Positions 1 through 10,377 of a stretch of DNA of 46,516 bases are shown here, piece after piece (position 1 is the first letter of the stretch; every line of letters begins with the position of its first letter). The translations under genes and the position numbers were made by a program. The stretch covers positions 1 to 46,516 of the forward strand of contig CANJMX010000002.1 in NCBI GenBank assembly GCA_947475125.1. Reading direction: 5' to 3'. The stretch comes from Actinomycetota bacterium. GTDB taxonomy: Bacteria > Actinomycetota > Thermoleophilia > Miltoncostaeales > Miltoncostaeaceae. The notes under the pieces are model-generated. The model had not been told where the DNA came from, did not search any database, and saw only the letters and a program-made list of their open reading frames with translations.

Positions 1-523
1 ACTGCGCGAGCAGGCGCTCCTGATACGCGGACAGACGGAAGAACCAGTTCTCCTCTTCGATCCACTCCACGGGGCGCTGGTGCGTGGGGCACTGCTGCCC
101 CTCCGCCAGATCGCCCTCGTTGTAGAAGGTCTCGCATGAGGTGCAGTACCAGCCGCCGTAGCTGCCCTTGTAGATGTCACCCTTGTCGTGCATGCGCTGA
201 ATGAGCTGCTGCACCACCGCCGTGTGCTGATCGTCGGTGGTACGGATGAAGAAGTCGTTGGTGGCACCGAGTACCGCGCCCAGGGCCCGGAACCGGCCCG
301 ACAGTTCGTCTGCGTGCTCACGCGGGGTGCGGCCCAGGGCCTCGGCGGCCTGGGCGATCTTGGCGCCGTGCTCGTCGGTGCCCGTGAGGAAAAAGACATC
401 GTCGCCCAGCTGCCGGTGGTGGCGGGCGATGACGTCGGCCATGATCGTGGTGTACGCATGCCCCACGTGGGGGTCGGCGTTCACGTAATAGATCGGCGTG
501 GTGATGAAGAACGAATCGGACAC
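1..523 (-). CDS. metG: Methionyl-tRNA synthetase, N-terminal part (runs off the window edge)
   Basis: Minus-strand frame from GTG at 523 reads VSDSFFITTPIYYVNADPHVGHAYTTIMADVIARHHR...FLTGTDEHGAKIAQAA, the class I MetRS N-terminus; this frame is not in the supplied ORF list because it is partial. Confidence 0.93.
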   Translation of the reverse strand, partial: MSDSFFITTPIYYVNADPHVGHAYTTIMADVIARHHRQLGDDVFFLTGTDEHGAKIAQAAEALGRTPREHADELSGRFRALGAVLGATNDFFIRTTDDQHTAVVQQLIQRMHDKGDIYKGSYGGWYCTSCETFYNEGDLAEGQQCPTHQRPVEWIEEENWFFRLSAYQERLLAQ

Positions 524-559
524 GGAGGCAGCAGGATAGCGGCGGCGAGCCCATCCCCG

Positions 560-1063
560 GTGCACGTCCTCGACGCGGTCACGGCCGTGGCCGCGCGTCT
601 GCACGCCGCGGGCATCACGTGGCGCCTCGCCGGCAGTGCCGGTCGGCTGCTGCTTGGGGGCTCCGTCATCCCCGGCGACGTGGATGTGGAGGTGGCCGCG
701 TGCGACGCCGCGGCGGCTGCGAATGCCCTTGGTCTCCCCACTCCCGGGCCTACACACGGTGGTGGCTGGTCGTCGCACCGCAGCGAGGGAATGGTGGGCG
801 GAGTGACCGTGGATCTCTCGGCCGGGCTCGAGGTGCGGGGGCCGGGCGGGGTGCTGCGCGCCGACGATGCCGCAACGGTGGCCACACCCCTTGGCGGTGG
901 CTGGGTGCAGGTGGTTGCCCCCGGCGAGTCGGTGGCGCGCGCGGTGGTGGCGGGCGATGTCGCGCGTGAGCGCAGGGCCCGGGCAGAACTGCCCGCCGAT
1001 GCGGCGGCGGCCCTCGCCTATGCGGAGTCGCGCATTGCCGCGGCGGCCAGCGCCGCGCGATAG
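560..1063 (+). CDS. Putative nucleotidyltransferase-fold protein
   Basis: C-terminal part of ORF 188..1063; WRLAGSAGRLLLGGSVIPGDVDVEV resembles a GS...DvDxE nucleotidyltransferase core; the upstream part of the ORF is antisense to metG; start codon uncertain. Confidence 0.55.
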   Translation: MHVLDAVTAVAARLHAAGITWRLAGSAGRLLLGGSVIPGDVDVEVAACDAAAAANALGLPTPGPTHGGGWSSHRSEGMVGGVTVDLSAGLEVRGPGGVLRADDAATVATPLGGGWVQVVAPGESVARAVVAGDVARERRARAELPADAAAALAYAESRIAAAASAAR

Positions 1064-1860
1064 GCGGCGTTCCGGGGCGCCGCCCCCAGCGTGGCCACCA
1101 CATCGGCCGCGCGGGCTGGACTCATCCCGGCCTCGATCATCGGCATGAGCGCATTGGCAAGCGCGGCCTCATCGAGCGGCGGAGGCTCGGACGGTGGCGC
1201 GATGACCACAGCCACCTCGCCGCGCAGCGGCTCGGTGATGCGCTCGGCCAGCGCCGACGCCGTTCCGCGGATGATCTCCTCGTGCATCTTTGTCAGCTCA
1301 CGGCACACCGCCACCTGACGGTCGGGATCGTGATCGGCGAGCGCACGCATGAGCGCCGCCACCCGCTTGGGCCCTTCAAACACCACCACCGGCTCGCCCC
1401 AGGTATCGATGCGGGCGATGAATGCGGCCAACTCACCCGCCTTGCGCGGGGCGAAGCCTGCAAACGCGTACCCCGTGCCCGTCGACAGGCCCGACGCCAC
1501 CAGCGCGGTCTCCACCGCACCAGCGCCCGGAATGACCGTGACCGGGATGTCAGCCTTCACCGCGGCGGCAACGACGCGCGCCCCGGGGTCGCTCACGCCG
1601 GGCATGCCGGCGTCACTCACCAGCACCACAGTGGCGCCCTCCTCCATGCGCCGCACCAGGTCGGCCGCGCGCGAGGCCTCGTTGTGCTCGTGCGTGGGCA
1701 CCATGGGGGTATCCGAGCCCGCGTGGCGCAGCAGCACGGCGGTGCGTCGGGTGTCCTCGCAGGCCACCACATCGGCGTCGCGCAGTGCGGCGGCGGCGCG
1801 GGGCGACAGATCGTCGAGCGTGCCAATGGGGGTGGCCACCACCACGAGTGATCCGCTCAT
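1018..1860 (-). CDS. rsmI: 16S rRNA (cytidine(1402)-2'-O)-methyltransferase
   Basis: MSGSLVVVATPIGTLDDLSPRAAAALRDADVVACEDTRRT...THEHNE...LVSDAGMPGVSDPGARVV. Confidence 0.95.
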   Translation of the reverse strand: MSGSLVVVATPIGTLDDLSPRAAAALRDADVVACEDTRRTAVLLRHAGSDTPMVPTHEHNEASRAADLVRRMEEGATVVLVSDAGMPGVSDPGARVVAAAVKADIPVTVIPGAGAVETALVASGLSTGTGYAFAGFAPRKAGELAAFIARIDTWGEPVVVFEGPKRVAALMRALADHDPDRQVAVCRELTKMHEEIIRGTASALAERITEPLRGEVAVVIAPPSEPPPLDEAALANALMPMIEAGMSPARAADVVATLGAAPRNAAYRAALAAAAMRDSA

Positions 1861-2792
1861 GTGGCGTCCACCGCCAGGATCCCCGCGCCAACCATGCCTG
1901 CCTCAGGGCCAAAGGTGGCCCGCACGACCTCGGCGCGGCGTGTCGGCGGCAGCGCCCGTGCGAGGTACTCCTCACGGGCTGGCCCCAGAATCAGTTCCCC
2001 GGCATCCGACACGCCCCCGCCGATCACGACCACGTCGGGGTCGAATGCGTTGCAGAGCGACGCCACGCCCACGCCCAGCCAGCGGCCGGCCGCGGCGAAA
2101 ACCTGAAGGGCGTCGGAGTCGCCATCCCGTGCCAGTGCAAGCCCGGAGCGGGAATCAAGTTCGCCAACTGCCTGCAGGGCACCCAGGGCGGTGTCGGGGT
2201 TGGCCGCAGCGAAGGCCCGCAGGTCGCGCGTAATCGCGGTGCCGCTGCACATGGTCTCCAGGCAGCCGTGGCCCGGACAGTCGCCCTGGCACGGAGGGCC
2301 GTCCCCGTCGACGCAGATGTGCCCCAGCTCTGCACCATGTCCGCGACCGCCACGAAATATCTGGCCGCCAATGACGATGCCGCCGCCCACGCCGGTGCCG
2401 AGGGTGAGCAACAGGGCCGTCTGCGACCCCTGAGCGGCTCCCATACGGTGTTCGGCAAGAAGCGCCAGGTTGGCATCGTTGTCGAGTACAACAGGCAGGC
2501 CCGTGCGTACCTCGAGGGCCCCAGCGGCATCGAAATCGCTCATTCCCGTGTGCACTGAGTGGGCCACGCGGCCAGTGACGGCGTCAATCGTGGCGGGCAA
2601 CCCCACGCCGATTGCGGTGATCGGCACGGTTGAGTCGGACCCCAGATCGGCACACAGGGCGGCAATCGCCTCCACGATCTCGATTCCCCCGTGGGGAGTG
2701 GGAATGACCACTGATCGCTCGACGCAGAAGTCGGTCCCGAGGCGCCCGGCCGCGATTTTGGTGCCACCCACGTCAATGCCGATGACAGCCAT
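1857..2792 (-). CDS. ROK family protein / glucokinase
   Basis: MAVIGIDVGGTKIAAGRL..., LTLGTGVGGGIVIGG, cysteine cluster CQGDCPGHGCLE typical of ROK kinases. Confidence 0.93.
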   Translation of the reverse strand: MAVIGIDVGGTKIAAGRLGTDFCVERSVVIPTPHGGIEIVEAIAALCADLGSDSTVPITAIGVGLPATIDAVTGRVAHSVHTGMSDFDAAGALEVRTGLPVVLDNDANLALLAEHRMGAAQGSQTALLLTLGTGVGGGIVIGGQIFRGGRGHGAELGHICVDGDGPPCQGDCPGHGCLETMCSGTAITRDLRAFAAANPDTALGALQAVGELDSRSGLALARDGDSDALQVFAAAGRWLGVGVASLCNAFDPDVVVIGGGVSDAGELILGPAREEYLARALPPTRRAEVVRATFGPEAGMVGAGILAVDAT

Positions 2793-2845
2793 TCATACCC
2801 TCCGGGAACCGGGAACGCTGGCGGCGAAGGTACCATCGCAGGCCG

Positions 2846-3925
2846 ATGCCGCCCCACACCAAGCCATACCGCCGCTTCAAGGCGCGAGGCGCTGGCAAAT
2901 CCTCAGAGGGGCTTGACGGCCTGAAGTCACTCACTGAGGGTGCCGCCGCAGCTGAGCGCCCTGACCCCGTTCCGCTGTCCGATCCGCCCAAGCCGCCACG
3001 CAAGTGGTGGTCATTTCGCGGCATGAGCGTGTGGGGCTGGACCTGGCGCGTGGGCGTGGTGGTGGTGCTCGGGCTCGTGGCGTGGGGGGTCTTCGGGTTT
3101 CTCGCGATTCACGGCGCCGTCGATCAGGCGAACAACCGCATCACGGCAAGCGCGAGGCAGGCCCTCACACCCGGGGCCGCCATGCTGTCGAGCCCACAGA
3201 ACACGCTCATCGTCGGATCGGATGCACGTCCGGGCGAGACCCGAAGCCGCGCCGACACGATCATGCTCATGCGCACCGATCCAGGTGCGGGCAAGGTGAA
3301 GTGGCTGTCCATCCCCCGCGACTTCCGCGTGAGCCTTCCGGGGCAGGGTGCCGACAAGATCAACGCCGCGTACTACCTCGCAGGGCAGAAGGGCATCATC
3401 ACGGCGGTCCGCGACCTCACGGGCCTGCCCATTCACCACATCGTCACCATCAACTTCAACGGCGTGAAGAAGATGGTGGACGACATCGGCGGGATTACCG
3501 TGAACAACCCCACCGCGCTGCGCAACTGCAAGTACCCGGGGGGCACCACGGTGAGCTTTCCCGCGGGGCAGATCGACCTGAACGGCGACGAGGCCCTCAA
3601 GTTCGTGCGCGTGCGAAAGTGCGACGACGACTTTCACCGGGCCGCCCGCCAGCAGGCATTCGTGACCGGCGTGAAGGGCAAGATGGCGTCGCTCACCACC
3701 ATCCCCTTCTCGCCCTGGAATGGGGCCGGGGTCATCCGGGCGATCGGCACCGATATGGGGACGACCGACCTGATGAAGCTCGGCTGGCTTCAGTGGCGGC
3801 TTACGTCGAACCCGGCCGACCGCGTGGTGCTGGCCGGTATCCCCCGCTACGTCAACGGCATCTCATACGTGGTGGGCGAACCGAACTTGGATGAACAGCA
3901 GATCGCCGACTTCGTGCGGCGCTAG
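2846..3925 (+). CDS. LytR-CpsA-Psr (LCP) family cell-wall protein
   Basis: One TM helix then NTLIVGSDARPGETRSRADTIMLMRTDP...LSIPRDFRVSLPGQGADKINAAYYLAG, LCP signature. Confidence 0.92.
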   Translation: MPPHTKPYRRFKARGAGKSSEGLDGLKSLTEGAAAAERPDPVPLSDPPKPPRKWWSFRGMSVWGWTWRVGVVVVLGLVAWGVFGFLAIHGAVDQANNRITASARQALTPGAAMLSSPQNTLIVGSDARPGETRSRADTIMLMRTDPGAGKVKWLSIPRDFRVSLPGQGADKINAAYYLAGQKGIITAVRDLTGLPIHHIVTINFNGVKKMVDDIGGITVNNPTALRNCKYPGGTTVSFPAGQIDLNGDEALKFVRVRKCDDDFHRAARQQAFVTGVKGKMASLTTIPFSPWNGAGVIRAIGTDMGTTDLMKLGWLQWRLTSNPADRVVLAGIPRYVNGISYVVGEPNLDEQQIADFVRR

Positions 3926-4330
3926 CGGTACCTCATGCGGTGCCGGTGGCTTCGCCGCCGGTGTGGCGCCATGCGGGGCAGCCACGGTCGCCTGCCCCCG
4001 GCGATCTGATGATGAGGCCCGGATACTCGATGGTGGTGATGGAGGGGTACGTGCCCAGGCCCGCGCGGCGGCGTACCCCTCCCATTCATTCCCCGGCGAG
4101 GGCCACGCGAGATATGGGGATCACCTCCGTTGGCGGCAGCGGCATCCCGGCGATGGATCGTCAACCCGATCCACGACGGGCGATGGTCGATTGCGCGTGA
4201 CCCGTTGGCGACCATGCACCCGGAGTGGTACTCGCCCCGGTGGCCCCGTTGGGGCCGGCGTCGCAATACCGAAACGCCGTAACGATCGCGAAGGGACACG
4301 CCCCATCGGCACGAAGAGATGAGGACGGAC

Positions 4331-4543
4331 TCAGGCAGGCAATGCCACGCCGCAGGCACGTCGCGCGCGCTCGCAGAGCGCCCGCACCTCGTGCTCGCCG
4401 AGAGCCCCGCTCCTCACCGCCTGTGCCGCTGCCGACCAGGCCAGCCATGCCTCCGCTGCCTCGAAGTCCATCGTGTCTGCGTCGCGCAGGTGCGAAATCA
4501 GCGCGTCCATCGCCTCAAGTGCATCGTCACGGATGTCGTCCAT
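4331..4543 (-). CDS. Small hypothetical protein (70 aa)
   Basis: Compact ORF MDDIRDDALEAMDALISHLRDADTMDFEAAEAWLAWSAAAQAV..., amphipathic helical composition; no competing ORF of better quality. Confidence 0.45.
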   Translation of the reverse strand: MDDIRDDALEAMDALISHLRDADTMDFEAAEAWLAWSAAAQAVRSGALGEHEVRALCERARRACGVALPA

Positions 4544-4688
4544 GCTCTGTTCCTTGCGTCGTGGGATGAGCCGTCACCACGGTACGGAGCAACATCTGAG
4601 CGCAGGTTGAACTGCCGATACAGGTCGCCCCGGCAGGGGCGCTGTTACAGCGGTGACGACGCCCAGAGCCTGCGGGGCGCCCGAGCCC

Positions 4689-5012
4689 TCAGGCCTTGTC
4701 GAGCCCCACGGTCTTGCCGCTGCTCTTTGGCGCGGCGTCGCCACCCGACGATGCCGGTGCCGCCGTGGAATCGCTCCCCGACTTCTTCTCGCCACCGGAT
4801 GAGTCGCCGGCGCTGCCACCGCCCACGGGACGCGTCTTGGTGCCGTAGTCGGTGTTGTGAAAGCCCGATCCCTTGAAGTGGATCGCGGGGGCGTGGAGCA
4901 CGCGCTCGGCCTTCGCGCCGCACTCCTCGCACTTCTTCAGCGGCGTGTCGGACATGCTTTGGAACACCTCGAAACGGTGTCCCTTCACGCAGCTGTAGTC
5001 GTAGACCGGCAC
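4689..5012 (-). CDS. FmdB-type zinc ribbon protein
   Basis: GTG start at 5012 preceded by AGGAG; VPVYDYSCVKGHRFEVFQSMSDTPLKKCEECGAKAERVLHAPAIHFKGSGFHNTDYG. Confidence 0.88.
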   Translation of the reverse strand: MPVYDYSCVKGHRFEVFQSMSDTPLKKCEECGAKAERVLHAPAIHFKGSGFHNTDYGTKTRPVGGGSAGDSSGGEKKSGSDSTAAPASSGGDAAPKSSGKTVGLDKA

Positions 5013-5183
5013 GGGCTCTCCTGATGGGCGGTAAGCGTCGCCGAGTATAGACCCGACGATGCGTCTTGGCACTCGAACGCCCGGTGTGCCAACCACGGGG
5101 CATCCTCGGGGGGCGCTGCTACCCTCGATGACCATGTGGACGCCGACGGGGAAACCCGTGACGAACCGCGAAAAGGGTCTCCC

Positions 5184-6014
5184 GTGACCAGTGCGCACGA
5201 TCCCGTGACCCATCGCAGCGACGACTCGATCCCGATGACCAGGTCACGGACGATTCGGCGCGTCGTACTGGCCGAAGCAGCCGTGCTGGCTGGAGCCACT
5301 GCGATTGCCCGGCGCCACCCCCGTGCCGCGCTCGCCGCCATCGTGGCGGGATCGATGGCGGGCTGGGCAACATTCCGGCCGGGATCCCCCATCTACGGCC
5401 CGGTGCCATCTCGCGGGCCCTCCGATGCCCCATTCGCCGCACTCACCTTTGACGACGGGCCTGGGCCATCCACCCCCGCGATCCTCGATGCGCTGCGCGA
5501 TGAGGGAGTGCGTGCGACCTTCTTCATCCTCGGACGCCAGGCGGCCCGCCACCCCGAGATGGTGCGACGCATCCACGACGAGGGGCATCAGATCGGAAGC
5601 CACGGTTACGACCACGGCATCCTCGTGTGGCGCGGCCCACGCTACGTGCGGCGGCAGATCAACCGCACGGCCGATGCAATCACCGCGGCGGCGGGCCCCG
5701 ATGCGCTCTCCCCCATGTTCCGGGCACCCCATGGATTCCGTGGGCCAACCACCTGGGCCGCCGTCAGGTCGGCCGGGTACCGCCTCATGGGATGGAGCAA
5801 GGGCGTGTTCGACTCCGCCAACCCCGGCGCCGACGTCGTGGTGCAGCGGTCCGCCGCAGCACTTGCGCCCGGATGCATCCTGCTGCTGCATGACGCCGAC
5901 GGCTGGGCACCCGATGCCCCGCGCGACGACACGGCGGCCGCCATCCCCGGCATCTGCGCGGCAGCCCGCGATCAGGGTCTGGAACTGGTGACGCTCAACG
6001 AGCTCGGCGTCTGA
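5184..6014 (+). CDS. Polysaccharide deacetylase (NodB-like)
   Basis: LTFDDGPGPSTPAILDALRDEGVRATFFILGRQAARHPEMVRRIHDEGHQIGSHGYDH; exact start uncertain (5136, 5184 or 5235). Confidence 0.92.
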   Translation: MTSAHDPVTHRSDDSIPMTRSRTIRRVVLAEAAVLAGATAIARRHPRAALAAIVAGSMAGWATFRPGSPIYGPVPSRGPSDAPFAALTFDDGPGPSTPAILDALRDEGVRATFFILGRQAARHPEMVRRIHDEGHQIGSHGYDHGILVWRGPRYVRRQINRTADAITAAAGPDALSPMFRAPHGFRGPTTWAAVRSAGYRLMGWSKGVFDSANPGADVVVQRSAAALAPGCILLLHDADGWAPDAPRDDTAAAIPGICAAARDQGLELVTLNELGV

Positions 6015-6015
6015 C

Positions 6016-7113
6016 GTGAGCACCGACGCCCCCTCACCCAGGCGCCGCCACATGCCCAAATGGGGCTGGCACGCCATCCGACTCACGGCAATCATCATCG
6101 TGGTGCTGCTGGTGCTCTGGCGCGTGGACTGGTCGGCCATCCTCTCGGCCTTCCGGCTCGACAACATCTGGCTGCTGGTCATCGCCGTGCTGGCCAACTT
6201 CGCGTCGGTGCTCCTGAAGGGGCTGGCCTGGAAGGGTGTGGTCGACGGACTGCCGACCCTCAAGCGGAAGACGCGCTACTTCGACCTGCTGAGCCCGCTC
6301 ATGGTGGGATTCCTCTTCAACACCATCCTGGCCGCACGCGTGGGCGAGATCGCCAAGGTGCTGCTGGCCAAGCGCCGGCTCAACCGGAGGGGCGAGGATC
6401 TCTCCACCACGGTGCTGCTCGGCACCGTGGTGGTGGAGAACATCATCACCACGGTCGCATGGGTGTTTCTTGTCGTCCTCATCGGCCTCTTCCTGCCGCT
6501 GCCCTCGTATGCATGGGTCATCACCGCAGTGCTCGGCGTCATCTGTCTGGTGGTGCTGGTGGTCGCCATGCTGCAGCGCCCCGGCACTCAGGTGCCCGAT
6601 TGGCTTTCCACCGGAAACATCTGGCACCGGGCCATGCGCGCGCTGCGCCGCCTGTGGGCTGCAGTGCAGGAGAGCCACGTCGGCCTTCGCGACCCCCACC
6701 GCATGGCAACGGTCGCCATCCCCAGCTTCGGCACCTGGCTCGCCCAGTGGGCTGGTATCTACGCCACCCTCGGCGCCTTCGGCCTTGGGTATGTGGGCTG
6801 GGGCGGCGCTGGCCTGCTGCTGGTCACCATCACCCTTGCCCAGTCATTTCCGATCCTCCCCGGGAATCTCGTGGTGTTCCAGGCTGCGGCCGTTGTGCCC
6901 CTCACCGCGTCATACGGCGTCAGTGCCGCCGATGCCCTGGCGTTCTCCATCGTCCTGCAGGCCACCGAGATGGCCGTGGGCGTCGCCGTGGGCTTTATCT
7001 TCCTGCTTCTCGAGGGCGTGGGCTTCAAGCAACTGCGCGCCGAAGCAGAGCAGGAGGAGCACGACCTTGAGGACCCGGTGGCGCCCCACGGAGAGACTCC
7101 CGGCGGCGCGTAG
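6016..7113 (+). CDS. Polytopic membrane protein of the lysylphosphatidylglycerol synthase TM region / UPF0104 type
   Basis: LLKGLAWKGVVDGLP...LSPLMVGFLFNTILAARVGEIAKVLLAKRR, family-typical pattern; multiple TM helices. Confidence 0.8.
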   Translation: MSTDAPSPRRRHMPKWGWHAIRLTAIIIVVLLVLWRVDWSAILSAFRLDNIWLLVIAVLANFASVLLKGLAWKGVVDGLPTLKRKTRYFDLLSPLMVGFLFNTILAARVGEIAKVLLAKRRLNRRGEDLSTTVLLGTVVVENIITTVAWVFLVVLIGLFLPLPSYAWVITAVLGVICLVVLVVAMLQRPGTQVPDWLSTGNIWHRAMRALRRLWAAVQESHVGLRDPHRMATVAIPSFGTWLAQWAGIYATLGAFGLGYVGWGGAGLLLVTITLAQSFPILPGNLVVFQAAAVVPLTASYGVSAADALAFSIVLQATEMAVGVAVGFIFLLLEGVGFKQLRAEAEQEEHDLEDPVAPHGETPGGA

Positions 7114-7270
7114 CCCGGCGGCGGGGCCCCGGCGCGCCCGGCGGGGGCGCAATTCGCCAGCGCACCGGGGCCATGCCGCATGGTTCCATCAGCACCCGCG
7201 CCTGTGGTTACGCGGGTGACGCACTGGCCCACTGGCACCCACGCCAGTCGCCCAGTGGAGCAGTCGGCTC

Positions 7271-8209
7271 CTAGCCGAAGCGGCCGGTGACGTACGCCTC
7301 GGTGCGGGAGTGCTTGGGGTTGCCGAACACGTCGCGTGTCAGCCCCGTCTCGATAAGGCGACCGGGCTCGCCCTCATTCTCGATGGTGATAAAGCCGGTG
7401 TAGTCCGACACGCGAGCGGCCTGCTGCATGTTGTGGGTCACGATGATGACGGTGACCCGGTCCTTGAGCTCGCGGATGAGGTCCTCGATACGCAGTGTTG
7501 ACTGCGGGTCGAGCGCAGAGCACGGCTCGTCCATGAGCAGCACGTCGGGCTCCACGGCGAGGGCGCGAGCAATGCACAGACGCTGCTGCTGGCCGCCCGA
7601 CAGGCCACCGGCGGGGGCGTTGAGGCGGTTCTTGACCTCGTCCCACAGGCCGGCGCCACGGAGCGTGCGCTCCACAACATCGTCCCGCTCGGCCTTGCCA
7701 CCCTTCACCCGGTTGAACTTCGGCCCCGCCCAGATGTTGTCGGCGATCGACTTGGTGGGAAATGGGTTGGGGCGCTGGAACACCATGCCCACCGCGCGCC
7801 GCACGGCCACCGGGTCGGCGTCCTTGCCGTACACGTCCTGGTCGTGCAGCAGCACGGTGCCCTCGGCACGGGCGCCGGGCACCAGTTCGTGCATGCGGTT
7901 GAGCGAGCGCAGAAAGGTTGACTTTCCGCAGCCGGATGGCCCGATGAGGGCCGTTACCGTGTTCGCCGGAAATGCGAGGGAGACGCCTTCGATGACCTTG
8001 TGCGACCCGAAGTAGCACGACAGGTCGAGGGTGCGCATTGGGTGCGCCAGCGACGGGTCGTTGGGATCGGCGGGGGCGCTGGTGGCCGGAGCCTCCGATG
8101 CCAGGGTCGCACTGCCCACAGGCATGGATGACTGCGCGTGAGCCGCTGGCGCCTCAACCTGCGGCTCGGCCACTGCCTCGTCGCCGCCGCTGCTGTGTGG
8201 GTCCGTCAT
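7271..8209 (-). CDS. pstB: Phosphate ABC transporter ATP-binding protein PstB, with ~55 aa N-terminal extension
   Basis: [29 protein letters not shown]...[33 protein letters not shown]; start MTDPHSSGG at 8209. Confidence 0.95.
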   Translation of the reverse strand: MTDPHSSGGDEAVAEPQVEAPAAHAQSSMPVGSATLASEAPATSAPADPNDPSLAHPMRTLDLSCYFGSHKVIEGVSLAFPANTVTALIGPSGCGKSTFLRSLNRMHELVPGARAEGTVLLHDQDVYGKDADPVAVRRAVGMVFQRPNPFPTKSIADNIWAGPKFNRVKGGKAERDDVVERTLRGAGLWDEVKNRLNAPAGGLSGGQQQRLCIARALAVEPDVLLMDEPCSALDPQSTLRIEDLIRELKDRVTVIIVTHNMQQAARVSDYTGFITIENEGEPGRLIETGLTRDVFGNPKHSRTEAYVTGRFG

Positions 8210-10236
8210 CGTACCTCCAGCGTTCGTGAGCGGCGGGATATCAACGCTCCGCCAATGTTCAGGATGAAGATGATTGCAACAAGAACCAAGGCTGCACCCC
8301 ATGCAAGTTGCAGCGACGCCGGCGTGGCCACCTGAATGGTTCGCTGATAGATGAGTTGCGGGATGGCGGCGATAGGTGCGTTGAGATCGGTCGAGAAGAA
8401 CTGATTGCCAAGCGATGTGAAGAGGAGCGGGGCCGTCTCGCCCGATGCCCGCGCCACCCCCAGCAGCACGCCCGTGATGATCCCTGGCAGCGCCGCCGGG
8501 ATCACAATCGAGAGGGTCGTACGCCACTTCGGCGCGCCCAGTGCCATGGCAGCCTCTTTCTGGGCCTGCGGCACCAGTTGCAGCACCTCGTCCGATGCCC
8601 GCACCACCACTGGGAACATGATGATGGCGAGTGCGATGCCGCCCGCCCAGGCCGAGAAGTGTCCCATCACGATCACCACGCCCAGATACACGATGAGCCC
8701 CACCACGATGGACGGCACTCCCAGCAGGATGTCCACCACAAAGCCCACGGCCGAGCCGATCTTGCCGCTGATGGTGCCCGGGCGGGCGACATCGCGGATG
8801 AAGAGCGCGGTGAGAATCCCCAGGGGGGCGGCAATGAGCGTGGCAAGACCCATAAGGATGAGCGTGCCCACGAGCGCGTTTGAGATACCCCCCGCGTAAC
8901 TCGATGGATCGGTGGGTGGCAGTTCGGTGAAGAACGATCCGGAGATGGCCGGCAGCCCCACGCGGATCATCTCCCAGATCACCAGGATGAGCGGCACCAT
9001 GCCAAAGGCAAGGCTGACCCACACGACCCCCTCGCCAAGACGCGACCGCACGCGACGCGAACGCGAGAGTGCTGCAGATCCGCTGATCGTGGCCGGCGGA
9101 CGGGGCGGCGGGGGCGGCGGCGGGGCGCCAGCAGCCAGAGACGGCGATACCTGCACGGCCTTGGGCGCGCGGCGGGGAAACAGGCCAGCGATACCAGTGA
9201 CCGCACGCGATACCAGACCGTCCTTGCGGGCGGCTCCGCCCTGGGAGCGGCGCACCACCAAGCGCGCCACAGCATTGATGCCAAAGGCGAGCACAAACAG
9301 CACCACAGCGAGGGCGGTGAGTGCCGACAGCTGGAGCCCCGATGCCTCACCGGTCTGCAGGGCGATGATCGACGCTAAGGTCGACCCCGGCCCCACAAGG
9401 GACGTGAATATGCCGGGACTATTGCCAAGCAGCAGTGCGATAGCGATGGTCTCGCCCACCGCGCGGCCCAGACCGAGCGCCGACGCCCCCACGATTCCGG
9501 AGCGGGCCCACGGCAGCATTGAGTGGCGCACCATCTCCCAGCGAGTGGCGCCAAGCGCATACGCGGCCTCCTGCTGATCGCGGGGCACTGTCAGCAGCAC
9601 CTCACGGATGATGGCCGTGATGATGGGCAGCACCATGATGGCCAGCACAAGCGCGGAGATGAGGTACGAGCCCGAGGTGATGGGACCCTCAAACGGGTGC
9701 CACCCAAAGATGCTGAGCCCGCCGAAGGTCGTCGAGAGCCATTCGAGTGCAGGCTTGAGGAATGGCACCAGCACTGTGAGACCCCAGAGACCAAAGATGA
9801 CCGACGGCACGGCCGCAAGCAGGTTGATCATGGCGCCGATGGGACCGCGCAGTTTCTTGGGCAGCAGCACCACGGTGGCAAGCGCGATACCGATGGCCGC
9901 CGGCACGGCGATGATGAGCGCCAGGATCGACGTCATCAGGGTGCCGTAGATAAATGGCAGGGCTCCGAAGATGGGAGCACCGCTCACCGGAGTGGGCAAC
10001 CACTGCTCGCCCGTCAGGAATCCCCACACCCCGAAGGTGGACCACACCTCGCCGGTCTGGGCAACGGTGTTCCAGATGAGGTAGCCCACGAAGGCCACCG
10101 CGATGACGGCAGCGCCCACCGCAAGGCCCACATAGGTACGGTCGGCCGCGACGCTGGATCCGGTGCGCCGTAGCGGTGATGGGAACTGTCGGGCGAGTGC
10201 CTCGTCGGGAGGCGAAGGCGGAGGCGGTGGCGTCAT
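8206..10236 (-). CDS. Fused phosphate ABC transporter permease PstC-PstA
   Basis: Single 676-aa ORF: PstC-like half ([22 protein letters not shown]...[12 protein letters not shown]), proline-rich linker [14 protein letters not shown], then PstA-like half ([16 protein letters not shown]...[15 protein letters not shown]). Confidence 0.93.
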   Translation of the reverse strand: MTPPPPPSPPDEALARQFPSPLRRTGSSVAADRTYVGLAVGAAVIAVAFVGYLIWNTVAQTGEVWSTFGVWGFLTGEQWLPTPVSGAPIFGALPFIYGTLMTSILALIIAVPAAIGIALATVVLLPKKLRGPIGAMINLLAAVPSVIFGLWGLTVLVPFLKPALEWLSTTFGGLSIFGWHPFEGPITSGSYLISALVLAIMVLPIITAIIREVLLTVPRDQQEAAYALGATRWEMVRHSMLPWARSGIVGASALGLGRAVGETIAIALLLGNSPGIFTSLVGPGSTLASIIALQTGEASGLQLSALTALAVVLFVLAFGINAVARLVVRRSQGGAARKDGLVSRAVTGIAGLFPRRAPKAVQVSPSLAAGAPPPPPPPRPPATISGSAALSRSRRVRSRLGEGVVWVSLAFGMVPLILVIWEMIRVGLPAISGSFFTELPPTDPSSYAGGISNALVGTLILMGLATLIAAPLGILTALFIRDVARPGTISGKIGSAVGFVVDILLGVPSIVVGLIVYLGVVIVMGHFSAWAGGIALAIIMFPVVVRASDEVLQLVPQAQKEAAMALGAPKWRTTLSIVIPAALPGIITGVLLGVARASGETAPLLFTSLGNQFFSTDLNAPIAAIPQLIYQRTIQVATPASLQLAWGAALVLVAIIFILNIGGALISRRSRTLEVR

Positions 10237-10290
10237 GTCCCCGGGTTCGATGGTGTGTGGTGGACCGCCAGCAATGGTGCCCGACGTGGT

Positions 10291-10309
10291 GTGAACTTGA
10301 TGTGAAACG
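10291..10309 (-). promoter_or_regulatory. Putative PHO box upstream of pstCA
   Basis: GTGAACTTGATGTGAAAC: two GTGAA(C/A) units exactly 11 nt apart (GTTCAC-type direct repeat on the minus strand). Confidence 0.55.
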
Positions 10310-10311
10310 CA

Positions 10312-10347
10312 CGGGGGCACCGGCTGCGTGTGCAACCGGTGCCCCCG
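10312..10347. terminator. Hairpin between pstS and pstCA (terminator/attenuator candidate)
   Basis: CGGGGGCACCGG - 12 nt loop - CCGGTGCCCCCG, 12-bp perfect stem, 31 nt after the pstS stop; no T-tract. Confidence 0.6.
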
Positions 10348-10377
10348 GGGACAGCAGGGATCAACTCAGAGAGTCGA

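Noticed and set aside
3926-4330. Several overlapping ORFs after the LCP gene
   Set aside because: Both strands open only because of GC bias; compositions are Arg/Pro/Gly-rich and none shows a domain
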